64,000 nt of DNA from Gimesia sp. (GTDB lineage Bacteria > Planctomycetota > Planctomycetia > Planctomycetales > Planctomycetaceae). This document shows, one piece after another, positions 54,117 to 62,043 of the stretch. The notes beneath the pieces were generated by a model. The model made no database searches. It saw only the letters and a program-made list of their open reading frames with translations, and was not told where the DNA came from. How positions within the stretch are numbered: the first letter of the stretch is position 1; every line of letters starts with the position of its first letter. The stretch is taken from positions 62,001 to 126,000 of the forward strand of contig PAJV01000018.1 in the NCBI GenBank assembly GCA_002706765.1. The letters are read 5' to 3'. The position numbers were made by a program, and so were the translations under genes.

Positions 54117-54602
54117 TCATTCGTGAGTGGAAGATTTCTCGAAAGCTTCGCGAACTCGTTCGATTTCACGCTTCTCATTGGTGCGTAAATCGTCCAGAAG
54201 TCCCTGAAATTCCTGCAAAGCTTCATTCCAGCTCCGGAACGGTGGATTCGACAGTTTCAGGCGCGTGCTGAAATCATCAACTCTGCAGAGAAATTCCTTA
54301 TGCTGTTCTTCAAAATCAGGAACCATGATACAGAACCCCGGCTCTTCCTCCATCACCGGTTTAAAGTAGCCTTCCTGTTCTTCGTCTAGAAAATGTTTTC
54401 TCAGAAGATCTCGCAAACCTTCCATTCGCGTTCCCATTTCGCCATATTTGGGCAGGCCATGTTCATACAGTTCGCTCCACCATCGATGCAAATCTTTAAT
54501 GTGAGACAAAATCTGCTCATGTTCATCCAGCAGATACTGCAGATGCTCGTGTGGATTATCTTTAAACTCCTGTGATTGCTTTAATTGATTTCGATGTTTC
54601 AT
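54117..54602 (-). CDS. hemerythrin-like domain protein
   Basis: About 161 residues, all helical, resembling the hemerythrin/HHE cation-binding family: HEHLQYLLDEHEQILSHIKDL, split as LLDEHEQILSHIKDLHRWW; GLRDLLRKHFLDEEQEGYF; DFEEQHKEFLCRVDDF. These give the H-x-E, HFxxEE and H-x4 type ligands of a di-iron site binding O2 or sensing iron/redox. Start at ATG 54602, preceded by AAAAGGGG; a further ATG seven codons up would place that site inside the gene. It fits the oxygen-related theme of the locus. Confidence 0.75.
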   Translation of the reverse strand: MKHRNQLKQSQEFKDNPHEHLQYLLDEHEQILSHIKDLHRWWSELYEHGLPKYGEMGTRMEGLRDLLRKHFLDEEQEGYFKPVMEEEPGFCIMVPDFEEQHKEFLCRVDDFSTRLKLSNPPFRSWNEALQEFQGLLDDLRTNEKREIERVREAFEKSSTHE

Positions 54603-55326
54603 AGCGATATCACCCCTTTTCATTTCTGAAGTCTATAAGACGCTTCCGTGAAATCTTACATCACTGCGATTTGCTCATCACCGTGGATCAAAGGCCTGCA
54701 TCCAACACGAGAGAAAAAAGCTGATCGACGGACGATGCTTAAGCAGCACTACCCAGTGCGAGGTGGAAAGCTTTCGCCGTTGATATTCCGTGGCATGGCT
54801 CCAGCAGAATATCAGAACGCGCTCAGCCCACTTAACCCTGATGTATGAGGAAATACACCTGGAGTGTCGGGGATTGATTCCGGTCTGTGCTGTTTCCGAC
54901 AGAAGAAGAATACCCTTTGCAATTTCCTGACGCAATTTTCTGACGAAGACAAATATCAAAACGCAATGGCTCCACATCACTCTCTCTGTTTCATTTTACA
55001 CATTGATGTCAACAGGGTCCAGCAAATCATTTTTCAGTGAAACCGGATTTCACTATAATAGGATGAGTCTGGAATTCATTTATCCGCACTATGGGGAATT
55101 TCCCTATGCAGTAAACGTAGCCTGGTCCTATATCGGGTCTGTTTGACAAAATGATAGCATTTATGAACTTCACAAACAGACTGAATTCCGGAACAAGATC
55201 AGGAAGGCAGATTACAGCTGCGGGTACGCTTCTGCTCGACCAGTGGAAGTAGCCTGCTGCAGTAGAACTGTCAGTTTCTGTCATGCTTGAAGAATTCAGA
55301 ATTTATTATTCAACAAGGAGTGTTCA
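54603..55326. promoter_or_regulatory. long intergenic region upstream of the baeRF-type gene
   Basis: About 720 bases without a supported gene; frames up to 100 codons have non-coding composition. Near the right end: a promoter-like TTTTCA-17-TATAAT (55031-55036, 55054-55059) whose spacer contains the hairpin AGTGAAA-CCGGA-TTTCACT, and operator copy 4 at 55091-55107. The length is unusual for this compact locus and could hide a small RNA. Confidence 0.45.
55091..55107. promoter_or_regulatory. GGG/CCC palindromic operator candidate, copy 4 (baeRF-type gene)
   Basis: ATGGGG-AATTT-CCCTAT, one mismatch in the left half; core GGGGAATTTCCC. Lies about 220 bases upstream of the baeRF-type gene. Confidence 0.65.
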
Positions 55327-56487
55327 ATGCAGACTTTAACACATGATGAACTGAAAGCGCTGACTGACTGGGAACAGGGTCCCAGTATTTCGATTTACTT
55401 ACCTCGGCACCAGGCTGTTTCGGAGCTGGGGAAAGATGCAATCGTTCTGCGAAATATGCTGGATGAAGCTGAAACCAGACTTCAGAACCAGGGGTTCGGG
55501 ACAGCAGAGTCCCGGAAATTTCTGGAACAGGCACGAAACATACAGAATGATGATTCTTTCTGGGAACTGGGTTCTGCCCAGGGGCTGTGTTTACTGCTGG
55601 CACCAGGTGCCTTTCACCAGTTTGATCTGCCTTACCAGTGTCCGCAAATGCTCACAGTCGATGACGCATTTTATATCAGCCCCTTATTTTATAAAGTGTA
55701 TGAAGATGACCGGTTTGATGTACTGGCCATCAGCCCCAAAGCGGTGCGGATGATTCGACATGAAAATGGATCTGTCTCGGAAATCGACCTGCCTGAAAAT
55801 ATGCCTGCCAGTCTCGAAGAGTATTCGCAGGGGATTGAGCTGGAAGAATCAATACAGCACCACTCCGCCTCGTCCGGTCGAGCCGGGAGAGAAGTCGCGG
55901 GGATCATTCACGGGCATGGTGTAGCAAAAGAACAGACTGAAAAACTGCTGGGTGATTACTACGAGTTTCTTGCCCGGCAACTGGAAAATTCTCAGGGCAG
56001 CGGTTCTCTGCCGTTAATCCTGGCCTGCGCCGAAAAACAGCAGAGTCTGTTTCGGAAACATTTCCATATGAATCATCTGCTACAGGAGGGGATTGCGACT
56101 TCACCAGATCAGCTGAGTGCACAGGAACTGATTGAACTGGCCCGGCCGGTAATTAAATCCCATGCTGAAAATTCACTTCACAAAGCGCAGGAACAGTTTA
56201 AGAATCATCTCGGCACGTCACGTATCTCACACCAGCTCGAAGAAATCCTGCAATCGGCAGATCAGGGTCGTGTCGAAATGCTGTTTGTGCCGATCGGATC
56301 TGAGCGCTGGGGACAGTTACCGCAGGACGGTGAGCTGATTGAAACCCATGACAGCAAGTCGCCGGGAGACACTGCCCTGCATAACCGTGCTATCCGGGAT
56401 ACGTATCGACATGGGGGGACTCCTTATGTCATCAATGCTGAAGACATGCCCGATGACCAGCCACTACTCGCTTATTTCCGCTGGTAA
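55327..56487 (+). CDS. baeRF-type (bacterial archaeo-eukaryotic release factor-like) protein
   Basis: A 386-residue soluble protein of the eRF1-like baeRF group, comparable to Rv2629 of the mycobacterial DosR regulon. Visible blocks: SISIYLPRHQAVSELGKDAI (N-terminal domain), FWELGSAQGLCLLLAPGAFHQFDLP split as GLCLLLAPGAFHQFDLP, YKVYEDDRFDVLAISPKAVR, then RAGREVAGIIHGHG and a C-terminal segment (GRVEMLFVPIGSERWG, DTALHNRAIRDTYRHGG). These proteins are thought to act at ribosomes or on stress-related translation; activity here is not shown. AAGGAG lies 7 bases before the ATG. Confidence 0.75.
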   Translation: MQTLTHDELKALTDWEQGPSISIYLPRHQAVSELGKDAIVLRNMLDEAETRLQNQGFGTAESRKFLEQARNIQNDDSFWELGSAQGLCLLLAPGAFHQFDLPYQCPQMLTVDDAFYISPLFYKVYEDDRFDVLAISPKAVRMIRHENGSVSEIDLPENMPASLEEYSQGIELEESIQHHSASSGRAGREVAGIIHGHGVAKEQTEKLLGDYYEFLARQLENSQGSGSLPLILACAEKQQSLFRKHFHMNHLLQEGIATSPDQLSAQELIELARPVIKSHAENSLHKAQEQFKNHLGTSRISHQLEEILQSADQGRVEMLFVPIGSERWGQLPQDGELIETHDSKSPGDTALHNRAIRDTYRHGGTPYVINAEDMPDDQPLLAYFRW

Positions 56488-56538
56488 TCCAGGGAGCGCA
56501 AGTGGTAAATCATGCGTTGCTGCTGTCGATTTCAAAAA

Positions 56539-56575
56539 AAGGTGTGCCACAATATTTGAATTTGTGGCACACCTT
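56539..56575. terminator. bidirectional terminator between baeRF-type and Hsp20 genes
   Basis: Perfect 14-bp stem AAGGTGTGCCACAA / TTGTGGCACACCTT with a 9-base loop, between two converging genes. An A-run precedes it on the plus strand (a T-tract for minus-strand reading). Confidence 0.85.
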
Positions 56576-56604
56576 GATTTTGATCAGATTCTGCGCCGAT
56601 TCAA

Positions 56605-57138
56605 TCACTTTGCAACCGGTTTCACATTAATTTTGTGCGGTTTGGTTGACTCACACTTCGGCAGCGTGATTGTCAGCACGCCATTGTCACAGCTCGCTTC
56701 AATCTGATCTTCTTCGACTTCACAGGGTAACGTCACCGATCGGGAAAAACTGCCGGAACGTCTTTCAATACGATGATACGTTTTGTTCTTTTCTTCCTGC
56801 TCTTCTTTGCGTTCTCCGGTAATTCGCAGCAGATTCCCGGTAACCTCCACATTGATTTCTTCCGGCTGAATTCCGGGAACGTCCATCCGGACTTCAATAT
56901 GGTTATTGGTTTCCGATAGATCCAGAGTTGCAGCAAACCCCTGTGTCAACCAGCCGTTTCCAAAGTCGTCGGAAAATCGATTCAGCAGATGATCCATCTC
57001 ATCCCGAAACGACAGAAAGGGAAATCGCCCCATCAGAGAGCTCATGTCCTGCGGAAACCGTGACTGTGTCCTGGACGGCACTTCATTCTTTAAATCCTGC
57101 TTTGGTTTTTTCTTCTCTGTAGATACAGTCGTTGCCAT
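56605..57138 (-). CDS. small heat shock protein Hsp20
   Basis: A 177-residue alpha-crystallin-type chaperone that keeps unfolding proteins soluble. The alpha-crystallin domain (about 75-170) shows HIEVRMDVPGIQPEEINVEV (VRMDVPGIQPEEINVEVTG), LLRITGERKEE, FSRSVTLPCEVEEDQIEA and GVLTITLPK, with an I-x-V tail (KINVKP). The N-terminal 70 residues are charged and variable. It lies in the stress locus, as HspX does in the DosR regulon, but has no GGG/CCC palindrome of its own; it could be read from the small gene upstream. Confidence 0.95.
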   Translation of the reverse strand: MATTVSTEKKKPKQDLKNEVPSRTQSRFPQDMSSLMGRFPFLSFRDEMDHLLNRFSDDFGNGWLTQGFAATLDLSETNNHIEVRMDVPGIQPEEINVEVTGNLLRITGERKEEQEEKNKTYHRIERRSGSFSRSVTLPCEVEEDQIEASCDNGVLTITLPKCESTKPHKINVKPVAK

Positions 57139-57313
57139 AAATCATTTTCTCCTATAAAAGATTTTCGTACAGAATACATGGCTGAATTCTCAGCGTGAAT
57201 TTAGAACCGTCTCACCACTCTATGCACGCAATGCGCAATCCAGATCTCCACCTGTCGCTTCTCCCAGGTGTCCTGTGTCTGGATCTGACAAACTTTCCTT
57301 CTCTGCCCCTGCT

Positions 57314-57407
57314 GAAGCGCATCACAGTTCACCATAGCGTCTCTCAATCGATGGCACTCGATCTCTCTGCCCCTGGAGACGCTCCAGTACAACGGGACAC
57401 AGTTTAA
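57314..57407 (-). repeat. 94-bp dispersed repeat, copy B
   Basis: Second copy of the element at 52555-52648 (67 of 94 identical, no gaps). It starts 5 bases past the stop of the small His-rich gene on the minus strand and ends about 175 bases before Hsp20. AGCGTCTC (57336-57343 region) is exactly complementary to GAGACGCT further on, and ATCGA/TCGAT forms an inner hairpin, so the RNA can fold. Confidence 0.75.
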
Positions 57408-57412
57408 ACTGT

Positions 57413-57667
57413 TTAGAAGCAGTCGTTCTGGATGTGCTTTGCCAGAATCTCTTTCAGCCGAGCGATATTTGCTTCTTCCTGAGTCTTAATATCTTTCCAG
57501 AAGCGTTTCAATTCTGCGTGACCGCCCGCATTGGCGATATATTGATCGCAGCGCCATAGTGCATCCAGCCTCTTACTCAATTCATGAATCATATCGTGAT
57601 CATGATCTGCACATCCTTTTGTTTCGCCAATATGTTCCATCTGCCGTTCTGCTACCATTGTCATCAT
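57413..57667 (-). CDS. small His/acid-rich helical protein, unknown function
   Basis: An 84-residue soluble protein, mostly helical, with a His/Asp cluster (CADHDHDMIHELSKRL) and a second charged helix (AELKRFWKDIKTQEEANIARL). No family recognised. The His/Asp/Glu pattern could bind metal (speculation). AAAGGAG precedes the ATG-ATG start, a strong site. It reads left, away from the CBS gene; operator copy 5 lies between, about 115 bases upstream, so both genes might be controlled together. Confidence 0.7.
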   Translation of the reverse strand: MMTMVAERQMEHIGETKGCADHDHDMIHELSKRLDALWRCDQYIANAGGHAELKRFWKDIKTQEEANIARLKEILAKHIQNDCF

Positions 57668-57779
57668 GCACTCCTTTTCTGATCGAGTTCGTTTAATAGA
57701 GATAAGACATACATCACTCTCTTATCAGAATATAAATTCTCGCGCCAGGAAAGAAATCAGGGGGGATTGTGATTCATGG

Positions 57780-57796
57780 ATAGGGATATCCCCTAT
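57780..57796. promoter_or_regulatory. GGG/CCC palindromic operator candidate, copy 5 (CBS gene)
   Basis: ATAGGG-ATATC-CCCTAT: both halves perfect, the best copy in the window. It lies between the divergent small His-rich gene (about 115 bases) and the CBS gene (about 150 bases). Confidence 0.7.
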
Positions 57797-57943
57797 AAAA
57801 GCAGTCGGTTCATTCACCATTCAAACGGTATTTACATCCTGTGCCTGAGCGTATAAGTTGGAATACAGTAAGGGGGAACGGCTTCAATGCCTGCCCATCT
57901 GGTATTCATCTGCAACTTCAACAATCAGAAAAGGAGATAAATC

Positions 57944-58381
57944 ATGACAGTCGGTCGTATTTGCTCAAGAGAAGTTGATCTGGTAGATACCGATGAATCA
58001 GTCCAGGTCGCTGCAGAACGGATGAATTCCCGTAATGTCGGGACTCTGATTGTGCTGGATGAAGAAAAACATCCCATTGGGATGATCACAGATCGCGATC
58101 TGGCATTACGGATTGTCGGAAAAGCACGAGACCCCATTGAGACCCTGGTCTCTGATATCATGACCAGGTTCCCGGATAACGTCAGCGAAGAGACGCCCAT
58201 TGAAATCGCGCTTTCAAAAATGAGAGCAGGCGGTTTTCGCAGACTTCCGGTAGTCGATGATGAAGGAAAACTGATCGGCGTGCTGACTCTGGATGATATC
58301 CTGGAACTGCTCAGTACCGAATTCACAGAAATCGGCAGGTTAATCAAGAAAGAGAGCCCGACCAGTCTGGCAGGATATTAA
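57944..58381 (+). CDS. Hrp1-like CBS-pair protein
   Basis: A 145-residue protein consisting of two CBS domains (about 7-60 and 72-125): VQVAAERMNSRNVGTLIVLD, PIGMITDRDLALRIVG, AGGFRRLPVVDDEGKLIGVL, DDILELLSTE. Size and plan match Hrp1 (Rv2626c), the CBS protein of the mycobacterial DosR regulon. A GGAG site lies before the ATG. The ligand cannot be told from sequence. It differs from the CBS protein beside the ATPase in length and sequence. Confidence 0.9.
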   Translation: MTVGRICSREVDLVDTDESVQVAAERMNSRNVGTLIVLDEEKHPIGMITDRDLALRIVGKARDPIETLVSDIMTRFPDNVSEETPIEIALSKMRAGGFRRLPVVDDEGKLIGVLTLDDILELLSTEFTEIGRLIKKESPTSLAGY

Positions 58382-58446
58382 ACCGGGATGGGATTCCCGA
58401 GTTTGTGAAGCTGTCTCAAGGCCGATCTGATCCAGATAAGTTGCAA

Positions 58447-61400
58447 CTATTTCGGGGTCAGTTCGGTCAGGGCAGATTCCGCCGCGCGTCGATGGCCGTC
58501 AGACACCGATGAATCTTTCAGAAGACCCCGATAGACTCTCACTGCCTGATCACGTTGATCAGACGCAGCGAATACCTGCGCCTGTAACAGCAGCATCTCG
58601 TGACGCCAGAATCCAGTAAGGTCGTCGATCTTCACAAGCTCCAGGACTTTGAATGCTTCCTGGTATTTCTGTTCCCGTATTAGGATTCGGACGGCTCCCT
58701 GAACGGAACGAAACTGATCTGCAGATCCGATACGTCCCGCAGCAAGCAAGTTCTGCTGATAGGCATCCAACGCTGTTTTGTCGTTCTGCAGATTCATTTC
58801 CCGATTATTGCCAAGCATGACCAGAATACTCGCTTTGAGCCTGGAATCAGCCGTTAATTTCAGGGCCTGATTCAGGTCTGCTTCAGCCTTCATACCGTTT
58901 TTCAAACCATAATATGCGCGAGCCCGGGCATAGGCTCCTGCTCCTGTCTGCCAGAATGGCCACTGAGCCAGATCTTCAGTTCCATACTGATCAATCACGG
59001 CCTGGTAGTTTCTCTGGCTCAGGAGGTTCTCCATCTGGACGGTTTTGGCAATTGACTTTTCCGGAATCAGCTCTGCCAGTTGGCTTGCACGTTCATAATC
59101 TTTCGATGCCCGCGCACACTCGGCTGCTTTCTCCAGCGCAGTCGATTTCTGGATTTGCGTGATGTTTTTGTCTTCGCTCAACGCAATATAAGCCACCTCG
59201 GCAGCCTGATACTTTCGTTTTCGCAGCAGTTGATTTGCTGCCTTTTCGGCGATCAGAAAATCAGTCACACTTTCATCTGCCGGAAACTGATGAGATAACC
59301 CTCGATAAAAATGGGCAAATTTCATTGGCTCATGGAAACTGGCTGTTCCTGTGGGGGCAAATGCAGAATACTCAGAACCATTTTCACGAATCCGCTGGCG
59401 ACAGACATTGATATACCAGGGGAGACTCTGAGTCGGTCTGTGACCGATCACCTGGTGCAGCGGATCGTTTTCATCCTGGACGACAGGGATGCGGATCTCG
59501 GCTGTCCAGTATCCATCGCCAATCTGTGTCGCGACTTCCGCCTGGGAATCCCAGCGGAACCAGTTGTTTCTATCTGCACCGCGATCCAGATCAATCAGTG
59601 CTCCCGCCGGGTTGACAGCGAGCTGATAATAACTGTGTGATTCCGTATTCAGCAGAATTTCAACCGCATCACCATACCAGATGGCCTGATCTCCGTTTTT
59701 CGCAGTCGTGCTGATGGGCTTTTCACCCGATGCTTCTTCACAGCGAATCGCAAAATACAGATCTCTGCCAACCCAGCAGCTCTTGATCGATGTACCATAG
59801 ACAGGTTGTCGGCCCGTCTGCAGTTCGCGCAACTGTCCCGTTGAAGCGGTCGGAATTTTCTTCCAGAGATTGTCATCCAGTTTGCCATCGATCCGAATCT
59901 CTCCGCGGGGATCTCCCACCAGTCTCAGGATTGGCACGGGGCCCCGCTTCTGTGCCAGCTGCCTGCTCTTATTTCGCAATCCGTTCAGATAGAGATCAAT
60001 CAATCGAATCCGCTGACCATACACAGACGATTCATCCACTTTGGCTTTGGCAGTGTCAAACAAAGCCAGTGCCTGCTCTGCTTTTCCGCCATCCTTTTCC
60101 ATTTCCCGCCAGTGATTTTCACAGTACGAAAAGAATTCGCGCATCGCGGGCGCAGCCGGTCCATAAAACAACTGGCAGTACTCGTTAAACAGTTCCGCCG
60201 CATCCTGATCCTTGCCTCCCCAGTACATTCGCGCTGTGAAGTAAATGAGGAAATGGTTATAGCCGATGGCATTCTCACCAAAATCCATTGTCAGCCAGAT
60301 ATCTTCACCCTGTGAACTTCCTTTGGTTGCATTAATACTCTCACCTAATACTTGAGGAATATATGCAGGCAGGTAGAAACCACGGCCGGTGAACGGATAG
60401 TTCTCAAAGATAATGACAGGTCGATCCGTCTTCTTCGCCCAGTCCCGGCGCAATTGCGTAATCTCGTCGCGGGACTCGCTCGTTGGTCTGCGTCCGCCGA
60501 CGATGATCACCTGCAGGTTGGGTTCCAGTTTGTCAATCTTCAGAGGGGGTTGCGTATATGTTCCATACGCGCAATTGGAAATCCGTTTTTCGGGATGTGT
60601 TTTGCGAACTTCCTTCGCAACACGGTTCACAAATTCCCAGACATAATCCGAAAAAGCACCACGATAACCTCGCTCCGGTGTATCCTTGCCTTTACATAAT
60701 TCACACTGACAGATCGCCGTATACCCATCCGGCGGCATGACCGAAACTTCGTCCATTTTGAAGTGATCAAACTGGGCACGTACATAACGCACCGTCTCCT
60801 GAAAGAGTTCCTCATTCGAATAGCACAACTGATTCAGGCGTTTTCCCGACTGAGTATCCCGCTGGTCTCCATACAGGGCAAACCATTCCGGATGGTTTTT
60901 TAATGTATAGTCATTGTGGGTCATATGATCCAGCCCATGTGCTGCCTGCCTGCCATAAGGTTGGCGAAGTCCCAACCGCATCCCCCACATGGCCGCATCC
61001 CGACCATAAACGCCGAACCGGAAGTTTAACGTGCGCAGAGGAAAATCAGGTTCAACAACCTGATCGATCTCGGGCAGAGGGATCGTCTTGAGTTCCGGTA
61101 CAATTTCTCCTGATTCGCCAGGCAGATACCAGCGCACACCCAGACTTCTCAGATACCCGCAGACGGCATTAAAAGAGCCGCGTTCATCGAAGCCCCAGAC
61201 ATTGACATTGCCGTTCTTGTCAACCTTCTGCTCCTGAGGCGTGCCGAACAGGCTGGCAGGCCCCATGTAGTGCTTGCGCATCTGGGAATGGGGATACCCC
61301 CAATGCTCACCCGTAATTTCATCCCAGGCAGCCTGCATTTTTCCGCTGGCGATATCATTGTTACTGCGCGGCCAGGGTTCGATGGGTATAAAATCGGTAT

Positions 61401-61752
61401 CATCGCCAATCAGTGTCAGCCAGTTCTTACCGGAAACAATGCGATAGGCTCCATATTTCAAACCATCAGCAGAGATTCCCAGCCTTTGAGTTTCCGCGCT
61501 GCCTCCCACGTAAATTTTGACCGGATACTCCGAGGTTGGCTGATCCACGACCTGCAATTTCGCACCTGATATTTTTTCCAGGTAAGTCTGCAATTCCTGC
61601 GCCGCCAGGCTCGTTGTGCGGGAGGGGCTTGTGGAAATCACGATTTCCGCCCGGGGCTGACCGTCCTGAATGAGCAGTGTTGCTTCAGCCAGTAACGGAA
61701 TCGGAAGGCACAACAGGAAACAGAGAACAGAAAACAGTCTGTAATGGTACAT
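58447..61752 (-). CDS. large secreted DUF4838 glycoside-hydrolase-like protein with CBM9-like and TPR regions
   Basis: An 1101-residue exported protein (signal about 1-22). Residues about 25-140 form the GH20-type N-terminal beta domain (AAQELQTYLEKISGAKLQV); about 180-560 the DUF4838 barrel (FNAVCGYLRSLGVRWYLPGE, EVSVMPPDGY, CQCELCKGKD, DIWLTMDFGENAIGYNHFL); about 640-830 a CBM9-like domain (GEIRIDGKLDDNLWKKIP, WYGDAVEILLNTESHSYYQLAVN); and about 840-1101 TPR-like helices (AEKAANQLLRKRKYQAAEV). The combination suggests polysaccharide binding and processing outside the cytoplasm. Catalysis is not established for DUF4838. Confidence 0.83.
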   Translation of the reverse strand: MYHYRLFSVLCFLLCLPIPLLAEATLLIQDGQPRAEIVISTSPSRTTSLAAQELQTYLEKISGAKLQVVDQPTSEYPVKIYVGGSAETQRLGISADGLKYGAYRIVSGKNWLTLIGDDTDFIPIEPWPRSNNDIASGKMQAAWDEITGEHWGYPHSQMRKHYMGPASLFGTPQEQKVDKNGNVNVWGFDERGSFNAVCGYLRSLGVRWYLPGESGEIVPELKTIPLPEIDQVVEPDFPLRTLNFRFGVYGRDAAMWGMRLGLRQPYGRQAAHGLDHMTHNDYTLKNHPEWFALYGDQRDTQSGKRLNQLCYSNEELFQETVRYVRAQFDHFKMDEVSVMPPDGYTAICQCELCKGKDTPERGYRGAFSDYVWEFVNRVAKEVRKTHPEKRISNCAYGTYTQPPLKIDKLEPNLQVIIVGGRRPTSESRDEITQLRRDWAKKTDRPVIIFENYPFTGRGFYLPAYIPQVLGESINATKGSSQGEDIWLTMDFGENAIGYNHFLIYFTARMYWGGKDQDAAELFNEYCQLFYGPAAPAMREFFSYCENHWREMEKDGGKAEQALALFDTAKAKVDESSVYGQRIRLIDLYLNGLRNKSRQLAQKRGPVPILRLVGDPRGEIRIDGKLDDNLWKKIPTASTGQLRELQTGRQPVYGTSIKSCWVGRDLYFAIRCEEASGEKPISTTAKNGDQAIWYGDAVEILLNTESHSYYQLAVNPAGALIDLDRGADRNNWFRWDSQAEVATQIGDGYWTAEIRIPVVQDENDPLHQVIGHRPTQSLPWYINVCRQRIRENGSEYSAFAPTGTASFHEPMKFAHFYRGLSHQFPADESVTDFLIAEKAANQLLRKRKYQAAEVAYIALSEDKNITQIQKSTALEKAAECARASKDYERASQLAELIPEKSIAKTVQMENLLSQRNYQAVIDQYGTEDLAQWPFWQTGAGAYARARAYYGLKNGMKAEADLNQALKLTADSRLKASILVMLGNNREMNLQNDKTALDAYQQNLLAAGRIGSADQFRSVQGAVRILIREQKYQEAFKVLELVKIDDLTGFWRHEMLLLQAQVFAASDQRDQAVRVYRGLLKDSSVSDGHRRAAESALTELTPK

Positions 61753-62043
61753 CGTTTATCCTATCTGTCTGGCAGGAGGGTTAAGCTTTGAATCTTATTC
61801 TGCATTCCAGGCTGGTAAAACACAAGCACTTTGTTTCCACGATCAGATTCCCTGCCTGAGCCGGAACTAATCAGGCTTGAATCTGGCAAGCCGATTCCCG
61901 GTTGTTTAGAATGAAACTCAGTATAATCATGAGAGCTGCGAATCTCACAAGATTGTACGAACCACCAACCTTCCCGCTTACTTCAAACTTGCGGCAGACT
62001 GAATCCGGTCTCCCGTATCACCTGATTCAATGAAAGAGGCACC
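61753..62043. promoter_or_regulatory. divergent promoter region, DUF4838 gene / ceramidase-like gene
   Basis: About 290 bases between two divergent genes. A TATAAT lies at 61922-61927 on the plus strand without a convincing -35 at the right distance. Nothing else was recognised. Confidence 0.4.

Noticed and set aside
54678-54980. 100-codon minus-strand frame in the long gap
   Set aside because: Composition rich in Cys, Trp and Arg, no ribosome site, no family resemblance.
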